A stretch of DNA of 64,000 nucleotides from contig NZ_VNHO01000010.1 of assembly GCF_008124715.1 (NCBI RefSeq), forward strand, positions 26,578 to 90,577, read 5' to 3'. The DNA comes from Thermosediminibacter litoriperuensis (GTDB taxonomy: Bacteria > Bacillota > Thermosediminibacteria > Thermosediminibacterales > Thermosediminibacteraceae). Positions within the stretch are counted from its first letter, which is position 1; each line of letters begins with the position of its first letter. The notes beneath the pieces were generated by a model. That model was not told where the DNA came from, ran no database searches, and worked only from the letters and a program-made list of their open reading frames with translations. This document shows, piece after piece, positions 42,273-50,935 of the stretch. A program made the position numbers and the translations under genes.

Positions 42273-42314
42273 TGATTCCGCCCGGCGGGTGAGGGGACGG
42301 AAGGAGATATTTTT

Positions 42315-43127
42315 ATGAACCTGACTGGTGAAAAACTCTGCGAAAAATTTGCATCATGCGTGAATTCAAGGCCCCTGAAAAGGGCTGCCAGGTACAGGGT
42401 AGGAGTGGATTTGGGGACCGCCAATGTAGTGGTGGCGGTTGTGGATGAAGATGGTGAGCCGGTGGCGGGAAAATTAAAGAAGGCTCAAGTGGTAAGGGAT
42501 GGCCTCGTAGTGGATTTCGTAGGGGCGAGAGACATACTTACCAAAATGATACAGGAGCTTTGTGATGAATTGGGGGAGGAACTTGTAGATGCAGCATGTG
42601 CGGTTCCTCCGGGAACCGGAATGGCGGACTCGAAAGCAACAATGTACGTCGTCGAAGCCAGCGGTTTGGAAGTCAGAAACATCGTTGACGAACCATCCGC
42701 CGCAGCCAAGGTCCTAGGGATAACCAACGGAGCGGTAGTGGACATAGGTGGCGGTACCACGGGGATATCGGTGTTAAGAGAAGGTAAAGTGGTATATACC
42801 GCTGACGAGCCGACGGGCGGCACTCATTTTACCCTGGTTTTAGCAGGACATTTTAATTTGCCTTTTGATGAGGCCGAAAATATTAAGCTGGATGAAAAAA
42901 ATCAGAAAAGACTGTTCCCCATACTTAAGCCTACAATGGAAAAAGTTACGGATATAACAAAAAGGCATATACAGGGTTTTGATGTAGGGACAATTTATTT
43001 GGTTGGCGGTGCCAGCGCCCTGTACGGCCTCAAGGATGTAATGTCGAATGTTCTCGGCATTGAGGTGGTCGTTCCTCAATATCCGCTTTATGTTACTCCG
43101 CTTGGTATTGCCCTTTCATGTCCGTAA
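42315..43127 (+). CDS. eutJ: EutJ-like actin-fold chaperone
   Basis: The 270-residue protein has VGVDLGTANVVVAVVDEDG and GAVVDIGGGTTGISVL, the two phosphate loops of the Hsp70/actin superfamily, in the arrangement of EutJ. EutJ proteins occur in ethanolamine and some propanediol loci and are thought to help enzyme assembly or reactivation. Here it lies between pduL and the flavoprotein. Confidence 0.88.
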   Translation: MNLTGEKLCEKFASCVNSRPLKRAARYRVGVDLGTANVVVAVVDEDGEPVAGKLKKAQVVRDGLVVDFVGARDILTKMIQELCDELGEELVDAACAVPPGTGMADSKATMYVVEASGLEVRNIVDEPSAAAKVLGITNGAVVDIGGGTTGISVLREGKVVYTADEPTGGTHFTLVLAGHFNLPFDEAENIKLDEKNQKRLFPILKPTMEKVTDITKRHIQGFDVGTIYLVGGASALYGLKDVMSNVLGIEVVVPQYPLYVTPLGIALSCP

Positions 43128-43139
43128 GGAGTGGTGATT

Positions 43140-43922
43140 TTGGAAGACCTGAAGGAAAAAATAAGGGAAATCGTGATGGAAGTTATAAAAAAATATTATT
43201 CTGCGAAAATCCTGGTTGTCGTCACGGGGGGTACGGTAAACTTCGATGTATCGCTGAAGGAATTGGCTGCCCTGAAAAAAGAGCAGGAGATATCTTATAC
43301 CGTGCTCTTTAGCCGGAAAGGGTCAAAGATCCACGATGTAAATGCGATTATAAAGGAGCTTGAGCCGGAGAGGGTAGTAATCGATGGAGAAGAAATAGCT
43401 TGTATCAGGAAGTTTTTAAAACCCTTTAAAGCGGTAGTCGTGGCGGCGTTAAGCAGAAATACAGCATCCAAAATAGCAAACCTTTTTTCAGAAAACCTCA
43501 CGACAGAAGTAATTATCGATTCTTTGATGCTTGGTATCCCGGTGATAGCAGCAAAGGACGCTGCATATCCCTGTTCAGAAGCATGGCGGGACCTCGGGTT
43601 TATCTGGATGGGAACCGGCCTCCGGAAGGCTTACGAAGACGTTTTGAAAAGGGTGGAGGAATACGGCGTCATTTTATGCGATTCAAATGAGTTAAAGCAA
43701 AAGGTTGAAGGGATCTTATGGCAGCCAAAAACTAAAGCCCGCGAAGATATACAGGGCGGAACTTCATCCGGGGCGTATATAGAGAAAAATATAGTTACAG
43801 CGCAGGACTTAATGCCCTACCGTGGAAAAGGCGATGAGATATATATCCCGCAGAATGCAATCCTAACCCCGCTCGCTATGGACTTTATAAGAGAATATGA
43901 TGTTAAAGTCTATAGGAAATGA
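43140..43922 (+). CDS. Microcompartment-associated flavoprotein (Dfp/PpcD-like fold)
   Basis: The central domain has the flavoprotein block AALSRNTASKIANLFSENLT with MLGIPVIAAKDAA, similar to the FMN-binding Dfp/UbiX group. The N terminus EDLKEKIREIVMEVIKKYY resembles an encapsulation helix, and the C terminus has LTPLAMDFIREYDVKVYRK, a pattern also seen in EutT-like proteins. TTG 43140 fits AAGGAG better than GTG 43131. It may be an FMN electron carrier for cobalamin reduction together with PduS; the role is inferred. Confidence 0.72.
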   Translation: MEDLKEKIREIVMEVIKKYYSAKILVVVTGGTVNFDVSLKELAALKKEQEISYTVLFSRKGSKIHDVNAIIKELEPERVVIDGEEIACIRKFLKPFKAVVVAALSRNTASKIANLFSENLTTEVIIDSLMLGIPVIAAKDAAYPCSEAWRDLGFIWMGTGLRKAYEDVLKRVEEYGVILCDSNELKQKVEGILWQPKTKAREDIQGGTSSGAYIEKNIVTAQDLMPYRGKGDEIYIPQNAILTPLAMDFIREYDVKVYRK

Positions 43923-43931
43923 GGTGAAAAA

Positions 43932-44216
43932 TTGTTAATAGCCAGGGTTGTAGGTAACGTAGTAGCGACTAAAAAGAATGAAGGCCTTGTTGGAGAAAAA
44001 CTTTTGATTGTAAACCCAGTTAAAAGAAAGGACAGAGACGGCTGGTCGATTACAGAAAAAGAGGAATTGATCGTGGCTGTGGACAGGGTGGGGGCGGGGA
44101 TAGGCGAAACGGTCCTCCTGGTGACGGGAAGCACTGCTTCTAAAGTTATAGAGCACAAAAACGCCCCGGTGGATGCGGCAATAATCGGCATAATCGATGA
44201 AATTGAAATGCATTGA
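43932..44216 (+). CDS. pduN: BMC vertex protein (EutN/CcmL family, PduN)
   Basis: The 94-residue protein matches pentamer-forming vertex proteins (VVGNVVATKKNEGLVGEKLL, VDRVGAGIGETVLLVTGSTA, AAIIGIIDEI). It closes the twelve corners of the shell. TTG 43932 follows GAGGTG. Its end overlaps the raw frame of pduO but not the chosen start. Confidence 0.92.
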   Translation: MLIARVVGNVVATKKNEGLVGEKLLIVNPVKRKDRDGWSITEKEELIVAVDRVGAGIGETVLLVTGSTASKVIEHKNAPVDAAIIGIIDEIEMH

Positions 44217-44235
44217 ACCTGAAAGAGGGAATTTT

Positions 44236-45231
44236 ATGAGAGTTTATACAAAAACGGGAGATGGCGGGAAGACAAGTCTTCTGGGGGGCGGGAGGGTAGA
44301 AAAATATAACATCAGGGTAGAAGCCTACGGCACCGTAGACGAAGCGGTAGCCTTCATCGCCTTTGCGCGATGCAATGCTCGTACTCAGAGGACAAAGGAT
44401 TTGCTTTTCAAAGTCGAAAGAGAACTCTTTAAATTAGCGGCTGAACTGGCCTGTCCTGAACCCGGGAAAATGTTGCAGGAGACCATTTCGGATGATGATA
44501 TAATGTGGCTGGAGAGAACCATCGATTATATATCAAGGGAAATCAGCTTTAATAATGACTTTGTGCTGCCCGGGCCTTACGCATCTTCGTCATCGCTGCA
44601 TATGGCAAGAACTGTGGTAAGAAGGGCAGAAAGGCAGGTTGTTAAGCTTTCGGTAGAAGAAAAAATAAGGCCAGTAATTTTAAGATACCTGAATAGGCTG
44701 TCCGATTTTCTTTATATCCTATCTCTTTACGAAGAAATGGAAGAGGTAATCGAAAGGTCCGTGAAAGAATTAAAAAACAGGCTAGCGGGCGGGGAGTTTT
44801 GCGGTCCCGAGAAGGCGGAGAGTATGAATCTTGAGAATTCACTTAAAATAATCGAAAAAGCCGAAAAGAAGGCAAAAGAAATAGGAAGGCCGGTGTGCAT
44901 AGCAGTTGTGGATGCGGGCGGCGGTTTGATAGCCTTCCACAGGATGGACAATGCCCTGCCCGTAAGCGTGGAGCTTGCTATAAACAAGGCTTTTACGGCC
45001 GTAATGCTCAAAATGGAAACATCCCGGCTCTCGCAACTTGCCCGACCTGATGGAGAATTGTATGGAATTAACACTGCATGCGGCGGGAGGATAGTCACCT
45101 TTGGTGGAGGTATTCCCGTCTTTTTCGGTAAAAGGCTGGCCGGAGGCATCGGCGTAAGCGGCGGGACTGTGGGTGAGGACGAAAATATAGCGAAAGCCGG
45201 CCTCTCGGCGATAACCAACTCTGGGAGGTGA
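44236..45231 (+). CDS. pduO: PduO: cob(I)alamin adenosyltransferase fused to a GlcG/HbpS-like domain
   Basis: Residues about 1-180 are a PduO-type ATP:cob(I)alamin adenosyltransferase (YTKTGDGGKTSLLGGGRVEKY, VEAYGTVDE, ARTVVRRAERQVV). Residues about 195-331 are a DUF336/GlcG domain (RPVCIAVVDAGGGLIAFHRM, GGIPVFF), which binds haem in some homologues. The enzyme makes adenosylcobalamin for the dehydratase. ATG 44236 is preferred to 44197 because AAAGAGGG is in place. Confidence 0.92.
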   Translation: MRVYTKTGDGGKTSLLGGGRVEKYNIRVEAYGTVDEAVAFIAFARCNARTQRTKDLLFKVERELFKLAAELACPEPGKMLQETISDDDIMWLERTIDYISREISFNNDFVLPGPYASSSSLHMARTVVRRAERQVVKLSVEEKIRPVILRYLNRLSDFLYILSLYEEMEEVIERSVKELKNRLAGGEFCGPEKAESMNLENSLKIIEKAEKKAKEIGRPVCIAVVDAGGGLIAFHRMDNALPVSVELAINKAFTAVMLKMETSRLSQLARPDGELYGINTACGGRIVTFGGGIPVFFGKRLAGGIGVSGGTVGEDENIAKAGLSAITNSGR

Positions 45232-45237
45232 CATATA

Positions 45238-46641
45238 ATGGTCGACGAAAAAGTTGTGGCGGCTATAGCAAAAAGAATTATAAATGAATTAAAATTATGC
45301 GAATCCGGATTTTCAAAAGGAGAATCCAAAGAAGAATTCGGAATCTTCGACAACCTGGACGATGCGGTTGAGGCGGCGTCGAAGGCCCAAAAAAGATTTG
45401 CAGCTTTAGATCTGGAAAAGCGAGAGGAAATAATTCAGGCCATAAGGGAAGCGTGCATGAACAATGCCAGGTATCTTGCAGAACTGACGGTAAGTGAGAC
45501 GGGGATAGGGCGTGTCGAGGATAAGATTGTAAAAAATATTTTGGCGGCAAAAAAGACTCCGGGAACGGAAGACCTCAGGCCAACGTGCTGGACGGGGGAT
45601 CACGGGCTCACTCTTGTAGAGATGGCCCCCGTAGGAGTTATAGGCTCGATAACTCCCGTTACGAATCCGGTGGCTACGGTAATCAATAACTCGATCAGCA
45701 TGCTGGCGGCAGGAAACGCTGTGGTATTCAACCCGCACCCCACAGCCAAGCGTAGTTCCAATAAGGCTGTGGAGATAATAAATGAGGCCATTATGAAAGC
45801 GGGAGGCCCAAGACATCTTGTCAATACCGTTGCCGAGCCGACTATCGAGACGGCAAAAGCCCTGATGGCTCACCCCAAGGTCAATCTCATCAGCGTGACC
45901 GGAGGCAAAGCGGTGGTGAACGAGGCTTTAAGGTCCGGCAAAAAGGCCATAGGGGCCGGTGCGGGTAATCCTCCCGTTGTTGTCGATGAGACTGCGGATA
46001 TCATAAAGGCCGCCCATGATATTTTCTGCGGTGCCAGTTTTGACAATAACCTCCCCTGCATAGCCGAAAAGGAACTCATAGCGGTGGAGACCATTGCCGA
46101 TATGCTTCTGGAGAGGCTCGCCAGAGAAGGAGCTTATATACTCAGGGGAAGGGACGTAGAAAAAATAACGGATGTTATTTTCGATGAAAATCACAGAATA
46201 AACAAAAAGCTGGTTGGTAAAGATGCGTCGTTTATCCTGGAGCAAATAGGTATTGAAGTCGGTAAGGATGTGAGGCTGGTAGTGGTACCCGTGGATCCGG
46301 AGCACCCACTGGTTCATCACGAACAGCTAATGCCGGTACTGCCTTTCGTCAGGGTTCCCAATATCCAGGAAGCGATAGAGCTGGCCGTCAGGGCTGAAGG
46401 TGGAAACAGGCATACAGCAATAATGCATTCTAAGAATATAGATAATATGACGAATTTCGCAAGAGCAGTACAGACCACGATCTTCGTGAAAAATGCACCT
46501 TCATATGCGGGGATAGGTTTCGGAGGGGAAGGATATGCGACCTTTACCATTGCCGGGCCTACGGGTGAAGGGTTGACTTCCGCCAGAACCTTCACAAGGC
46601 AGAGAAGGTGTGTGCTGGTCGATGCCTTCCGAATCATATAG
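45238..46641 (+). CDS. pduP: CoA-acylating propionaldehyde dehydrogenase
   Basis: The 467-residue protein has an N-terminal encapsulation helix (VDEKVVAAIAKRIINELKL), the aldehyde dehydrogenase fold and the catalytic Cys in NLPCIAEKE. It oxidises propionaldehyde to propionyl-CoA with NAD+. Since no alcohol dehydrogenase is encoded here, the NADH must be reoxidised by PduS/PduT-linked electron transfer or by enzymes elsewhere. Confidence 0.94.
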   Translation: MVDEKVVAAIAKRIINELKLCESGFSKGESKEEFGIFDNLDDAVEAASKAQKRFAALDLEKREEIIQAIREACMNNARYLAELTVSETGIGRVEDKIVKNILAAKKTPGTEDLRPTCWTGDHGLTLVEMAPVGVIGSITPVTNPVATVINNSISMLAAGNAVVFNPHPTAKRSSNKAVEIINEAIMKAGGPRHLVNTVAEPTIETAKALMAHPKVNLISVTGGKAVVNEALRSGKKAIGAGAGNPPVVVDETADIIKAAHDIFCGASFDNNLPCIAEKELIAVETIADMLLERLAREGAYILRGRDVEKITDVIFDENHRINKKLVGKDASFILEQIGIEVGKDVRLVVVPVDPEHPLVHHEQLMPVLPFVRVPNIQEAIELAVRAEGGNRHTAIMHSKNIDNMTNFARAVQTTIFVKNAPSYAGIGFGGEGYATFTIAGPTGEGLTSARTFTRQRRCVLVDAFRII

Positions 46642-46651
46642 ATGAAGAGGA

Positions 46652-47986
46652 ATGATGGCGATGGATGTATCGAAAGAAATAATTGAAGCGGTAAAGGATG
46701 CAGGAATAGTAGGGGCCGGGGGAGCAGGGTTCCCGGCCCATATAAAATTAAATGCAAAATGCGAAGTCGTCATAGCGAATATGGCCGAGTGTGAACCCCT
46801 GCTGTTTACCAACCAAGCGTTGGTAGAGCATCATCCAGATGAAGTGCTGCAGGGTCTGCAAATAGCAATGCAGGCTACAGGGGCTAAAAAAGGGGTAATT
46901 GCCATGAAAAAGAAATACGAAGCCTGCAAAAAAGCCCTGGAAGGGAAAGTTGGAGGCTATGAAAATATCGTAATTCACGAACTAGGGGATTTTTACCCGG
47001 CCGGCGATGAGCATGTAATGATAAAAGAAGTTCTGAAAAGGACCATGCCCATGAGCGGTATACCAGCCGATGTGGGAGCAGTAGTCCATAATGTAGAAAC
47101 TCTTTACAACATTAAAAAAGCTTATTGTGACAAAAAGCCAGTCACCGAAAAATTCGTGACAGTTGCCGGTGCCGTGAGGCACCCCCTAGTGGTTAAAGTT
47201 CCAATAGGTTTGAGGTTTGCCGAACTTCTCGATCTCGCAGGAGGACCTACTGTAAAAAATTATATTTTAGTCGACGGTGGGCCCATGATGGGAAATGAAG
47301 TAGATGCCGGCGACGCAGTAACGAAGACCACTTCAGCCCTTTTGGTAATTCCGGAGGGCACCATGCCTTATATTTCCAGAAAGACCAGGATAGAGGTGAT
47401 GCTGAATAGAGCCAGAGCCGCCTGCTGCCAGTGCAGAAATTGTACCGATATGTGTCCGCGGTATCTTCTTGGGCACAGCCTGGAGCCTCACAGGATAATG
47501 CGCACGGTCTCATACGGCATACCGGATCCGGAAACGGTCAAAAATTCTTTGTTGTGTTCGGAATGCGGGCTGTGTGAAATTATATGTTCCATGGGTCTCA
47601 GCCCCAGGAGAATAAATTCGAAGTTAAAAAGACTTCTGCAAGAAAAGAAGATAAGGTTTCCCAAGATGAATGTAGAAAGGGAAAGGTTCGAAAGGGAAAG
47701 CAGGAAGTACCCGACAAAAAAGCTAATCGCAAGGCTAGGCCTGTACGATTATTCCCATCCAATAGACTACGCCGATATAAAGATTGACGCCAAGGAAGTG
47801 AAATTAATGCTACGGCAGTACGCCGGCCTCAAGCTACTCCCGCTGGTGAAAGAAAAAGATGAAGTCAAAGCCGGGGAATTAATAGCCAAGGCTCCGGAGG
47901 GAAAACCCGGCGTAAATCTCCACGCCAGTATTGACGGGATTGTCGCAAGTATTGACGAAACATCGGTCGTAATCAGAAGAGAATGA
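46652..47986 (+). CDS. pduS: PduS RnfC-like flavoprotein (cobalamin reductase)
   Basis: The 444-residue protein begins with the FMN/NADH-binding Gly-rich segment GIVGAGGAGFPAHIKL. It has two [4Fe-4S] motifs (CCQCRNCTDMCP and CSECGLCEIICSMG) and a C-terminal barrel-sandwich domain (GVNLHASIDGIVASID). PduS reduces cob(III)- to cob(I)alamin for PduO. Starts at 46652, 46655 and 46661 are all possible; GAGG at 46647-46650 does not decide. Confidence 0.92.
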   Translation: MMAMDVSKEIIEAVKDAGIVGAGGAGFPAHIKLNAKCEVVIANMAECEPLLFTNQALVEHHPDEVLQGLQIAMQATGAKKGVIAMKKKYEACKKALEGKVGGYENIVIHELGDFYPAGDEHVMIKEVLKRTMPMSGIPADVGAVVHNVETLYNIKKAYCDKKPVTEKFVTVAGAVRHPLVVKVPIGLRFAELLDLAGGPTVKNYILVDGGPMMGNEVDAGDAVTKTTSALLVIPEGTMPYISRKTRIEVMLNRARAACCQCRNCTDMCPRYLLGHSLEPHRIMRTVSYGIPDPETVKNSLLCSECGLCEIICSMGLSPRRINSKLKRLLQEKKIRFPKMNVERERFERESRKYPTKKLIARLGLYDYSHPIDYADIKIDAKEVKLMLRQYAGLKLLPLVKEKDEVKAGELIAKAPEGKPGVNLHASIDGIVASIDETSVVIRRE

Positions 47987-47997
47987 GGAGGGTCGAC

Positions 47998-48543
47998 ATG
48001 AAAGCACTGGGACTGTTGGAGTTCTGCGAGATAACCAGAGGACTGGTAGCTTCGGACAGTATGTTGAAATCTGCTCCGGTAGAACTGATTACCGCTACCA
48101 GCGTGTGCCCCGGCAAATTCATCGTTTTAATTACCGGCGAGGTAGGTGCCGTCAAAAGCGCCTTAAAGACAGGAAAGGACGCTTTTAAAGAAGGAGTAAT
48201 CGACGAACTGCTTATACCCAACCCCGATGAATCGTTAATATCTGCCCTGTGGGGCACCGCGGACGTGAATATGGAAAAGCAATCCCTTGGACTCATAGAA
48301 ACTTTCAGTGTAGCCTCGGCAATAAAGGCTGCGGATGCCGCAGCTAAGGGTGCTAATGTGGTAGTCGCGGAAATAAAGTTGGCCAGAGGAATGGGTGGAA
48401 AATGTGTAGTTGTTATTCTGGGCGAAGTTAGTGCTGTAAAAACCGCCGTGGAAAACGGAGTCAGAGCCGTGGAAGAAGGGCTTTTGGTCAGCCATGCGGT
48501 AATAAGCAATGTAAATCAAAAGTTGTTAAGAGAATGGATTTAA
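47998..48543 (+). CDS. pduT: Tandem-BMC shell protein PduT with Fe-S ligand cysteine
   Basis: The 181-residue protein has two BMC domains (LGLLEFCEITRGLVASDSM and SLGLIETFSVASAIKAADAA). The Cys in SVCPGKF (about residue 37) matches the PduT cysteine that holds one [4Fe-4S] cluster at the trimer pore. It can relay electrons across the shell, probably to PduS. ATG 47998 with GAGGAGGG is preferred to 47983. It is the last gene of the operon. Confidence 0.92.
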   Translation: MKALGLLEFCEITRGLVASDSMLKSAPVELITATSVCPGKFIVLITGEVGAVKSALKTGKDAFKEGVIDELLIPNPDESLISALWGTADVNMEKQSLGLIETFSVASAIKAADAAAKGANVVVAEIKLARGMGGKCVVVILGEVSAVKTAVENGVRAVEEGLLVSHAVISNVNQKLLREWI

Positions 48544-48551
48544 AATGTGTT

Positions 48552-48578
48552 AAATACCTGCCTTTTCGGCAGGTATTT
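48552..48578 (+). terminator. Terminator of the pdu operon
   Basis: AAATACCTGCC and GGCAGGTATTT form an 11-bp stem with a TTTTC loop, 8 nt after the pduT stop. The T-run is short, and the palindrome would also work for the convergent XRE gene. Confidence 0.75.
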
Positions 48579-48632
48579 CAATAAGATTAAACTTTATTTT
48601 ATATTCTTTCGTCTGGAGAAAAAAAATTATCC

Positions 48633-48830
48633 TCATTCTTCATAAATAAATACGTCCTCTATTCCAACACCGAATACCCTCGCTATTTTAAAAGCCAGTT
48701 CGAGGGAAGGGTAATATTTGCCCTTTTCCAAAGCTATAACCGTTTGCCTCGTAATTCCAAGCTTTTTCGCCAGTTCCTCCTGTGTCATGTCGTGCATAGC
48801 CCTGAAAACCTTTATTTTATTTTTTATCAT
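48633..48830 (-). CDS. Small XRE-family regulator
   Basis: The 65-residue protein is a single Cro/CI-type helix-turn-helix (MTQEELAKKLGITRQTVIAL) with a short tail. It overlaps the preceding membrane-protein gene by 14 nt, a pair common in Firmicutes where the small regulator controls the membrane protein. Confidence 0.88.
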   Translation of the reverse strand: MIKNKIKVFRAMHDMTQEELAKKLGITRQTVIALEKGKYYPSLELAFKIARVFGVGIEDVFIYEE

Positions 48831-49098
48831 CGCCGTCTTCTCCCGTCAGATTCCTCGTATAGAAGTAGTAGAAGAAGGAATAAAGAACCAGCATATAGCA
48901 AATGGAATAGAGCAGGGTATAACCGGCAATCTCCAACTCCGGATGGACCCTTTTATATCCCAGGAAGATTAAGCCCAAAATCGTCAGCGAGATCCCAAAG
49001 ACGTCCATGGTCTTTTTAGAAGCCTTCCCGGCGTACGTCTGGATCATCTCATCTTCTATTACATCCTTAAAGTGCCGGGGTTTTTTTAAAAATTTCAA
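48817..49098 (-). CDS. Small membrane protein paired with the XRE regulator (DUF2178-like)
   Basis: The frame encodes a soluble N-terminal part and two spans (GISLTILGLIFLGYKR and TLLYSICYMLVLYSFFYYFY). The TTG at 49098 has no ribosome site on this strand, and ATG 49047 is a possible shorter start. Only 12 nt separate it from the divergent FAH-family gene. The family assignment is from gene order and topology. Confidence 0.6.
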   Translation of the reverse strand: MKFLKKPRHFKDVIEDEMIQTYAGKASKKTMDVFGISLTILGLIFLGYKRVHPELEIAGYTLLYSICYMLVLYSFFYYFYTRNLTGEDGDDKK

Positions 49099-49110
49099 GG
49101 AGGGGACAAA

Positions 49111-49887
49111 ATGCGTTTTTGCCGGTTTTTTTACATGGACAAAGTCCGGTGGGGTATGCTGGAAGACGGGCGGATGCAGTCACTGTCCGCTCCACCCTAT
49201 TACCGGGTGGTTAAAGAAGGAGATCCCCTGCCGCTGGAGGAGGTAAATCTTCTCGCCCCTGCCGAACCTTCTAAAATCGTCTGCCTTGGCTTGAATTACG
49301 CCGACCACGCCCGCGAGATGGGCGTAGACCTTCCGAAAGAACCCGTCATTTTTCTGAAACCGCCTTCCAGCGTGGTAGGGCCGGGGGACAGGATAATTCT
49401 GCCTTCCGTATCCCGCCGGGTGGATTACGAAGCGGAGCTGGCGATCATCATTGGAAGGGAGGCCTATGAAATTCCCAAAGAACGGGCTTTTGATTACGTC
49501 TTCGGGTATACCTGCGCCAACGATGTCACGGCCCGGGACCTTCAAAAAAAGGATGGCCAGTGGACCCGCAGTAAATCCTTCAACACCTTCTGCCCGCTCG
49601 GGCCCTGGATCGAAACGGAGCTGGACCCCGCCAACCTCTCGATCCAGCTCAAAAAGAACGGAGAAATAAAGCAAAAATCCACCACAGCAAATCTAATATT
49701 TAAAGTACCTGAGATCGTCGCCTTCATATCTTCGATAATGACCCTGCTTCCCGGGGACGTCATCCTCACGGGTACGCCCGCCGGGGTCGGACCCGTGAAG
49801 CCCGGCGATATCCTGGAGGTTTCCATCGAGGGGATTGGAATTCTGACGAATCCGGTCCAAGGTATGAAAAATGTTCTCGCAAAATAA
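49111..49887 (+). CDS. Fumarylacetoacetate hydrolase family protein
   Basis: The 258-residue protein has the FAH core: KIVCLGLNYADHAREMG, the metal ligands in YEAELAIIIG and NDVTARDLQ, and LTGTPAGVGPVKPGD. Family members hydrolyse or isomerise acylpyruvate-like or homoprotocatechuate-pathway compounds; oxaloacetate decarboxylase/tautomerase activity is also known. No aromatic pathway lies here, so the substrate is open. ATG 49111 follows AAGGAGGGG. Confidence 0.88.
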   Translation: MRFCRFFYMDKVRWGMLEDGRMQSLSAPPYYRVVKEGDPLPLEEVNLLAPAEPSKIVCLGLNYADHAREMGVDLPKEPVIFLKPPSSVVGPGDRIILPSVSRRVDYEAELAIIIGREAYEIPKERAFDYVFGYTCANDVTARDLQKKDGQWTRSKSFNTFCPLGPWIETELDPANLSIQLKKNGEIKQKSTTANLIFKVPEIVAFISSIMTLLPGDVILTGTPAGVGPVKPGDILEVSIEGIGILTNPVQGMKNVLAK

Positions 49888-49909
49888 CGGAAAGGGATGG
49901 TGCTGATCT

Positions 49910-50323
49910 TTGGACATAAAAATGATTGTGTTTGACCTGGACGGTACTCTCAAAGACTAAAAAAATGATATTGTGAACTCCGTAAATCTGATGCTGGGAA
50001 ACTTAAACCTTCCCACCCTGGGCGAGAGGCTGCTTGAATACTTTGACATCAGGCGGTATTTTTCTGCTGTCATTGGCCCTGAAAAAGTGAGCAGGAATAA
50101 GCCGGATCCGGAGATGATGCTCAAGGTCATGAGCGAGCTGGGTGCGGAGCCTGAAAAAACTCTAGTCGTTGGAGACTCACACCTGGACGTACTGGCGGGT
50201 AAGCGGGCCGGTGCTCACACCTGCGGTGTGACTTACGGCATAGGCGACCTGAAGGAACTGGTTCGGGCAGAGCCCGATTTTCTTATATGCAGCTTGAGCG
50301 GGCTAACTTTACTGCTTTGCTGA
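49910..50323 (+). pseudogene. HAD phosphatase (phosphoglycolate-phosphatase-like) pseudogene
   Basis: From TTG 49910 the frame gives MIVFDLDGTLKD and then TAA at 49958-49960, where family members have T. The same frame goes on with NDIVNSVNLMLGNLNLP and jumps to GERLLEYFDIRRYFSAVIGP, skipping the whole cap domain of roughly 100 residues. The C-terminal core (NKPDPEMML, VVGDSHLDVLAGKRAG) is intact. A stop plus an internal deletion make this clearly non-functional. Confidence 0.85.
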
Positions 50324-50350
50324 ATCTAGCTTTTATGGGGGAGATCTCAG

Positions 50351-50869
50351 GTGAACAGGATAATATTAACATTCACCCTTGCCATTGCAGGAGGCTTCAT
50401 AGGCAGAGAACTGAGGCTACCGGCGGGTAGTCTCATCGGAGCCATGGTATTCGTCGGTACGGCGAATCTACTCGGCGCAAATCCCGAAATTCCGGAGTAC
50501 TTCAATACCCTGGCTCAGATAACCGTGGGAGGGTTTCTGGGCCTCTCCATCACAAGGCAGCTGGTGTCGGAACTAAAAAACTATTTAATTCCTTCCCTGA
50601 TGGTAGTTGTTATGCTGGCCGTATTCGGGGTTATAACTGGATTTGTGGTAAGCAGGGTTACCGGCACCGACCTTTATACTTCGCTCTTTGGCAGTGTGCC
50701 CGGGGGTATGCAGGAGATGATAGTGCTTTCGGAGTCCTACGATGTTAACCACCCGGCTGTGGTGGTAATCCAGACGGTGCGGAGGATTTTAATCGTCGTT
50801 ATATACCCGCTGCTCGTACATCTTGTTCACAGACTTACAGGCAATCCGCTCAATTTTTCCGCGAAGTAG
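50351..50869 (+). CDS. AbrB-family membrane protein (half-length)
   Basis: The 172-residue, roughly five-span protein has GRELRLPAGSLIGAMVFVGT and SLFGSVPGGMQEMIVLSESY, conserved in AbrB/DUF-type membrane proteins, which usually contain two such repeats. It has one repeat, so it may act as a dimer. Function in the family is poorly defined. GTG 50351 follows GGGGGAG. Confidence 0.75.
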   Translation: MNRIILTFTLAIAGGFIGRELRLPAGSLIGAMVFVGTANLLGANPEIPEYFNTLAQITVGGFLGLSITRQLVSELKNYLIPSLMVVVMLAVFGVITGFVVSRVTGTDLYTSLFGSVPGGMQEMIVLSESYDVNHPAVVVIQTVRRILIVVIYPLLVHLVHRLTGNPLNFSAK

Positions 50870-50901
50870 CATTGGAAGTTTAGTTCCATGAAAACAACAT
50901 T

Positions 50902-50935
50902 AAGCCGCTGATACATCGCCGGCGGCTTTGTTATG
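50902..50935. terminator. Bidirectional terminator between abrB-like and XRE genes
   Basis: AAGCCGC (50902-50908) pairs with GCGGCTT (50922-50928). T-rich sequence follows on the plus strand. It lies between convergent genes. Confidence 0.6.
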
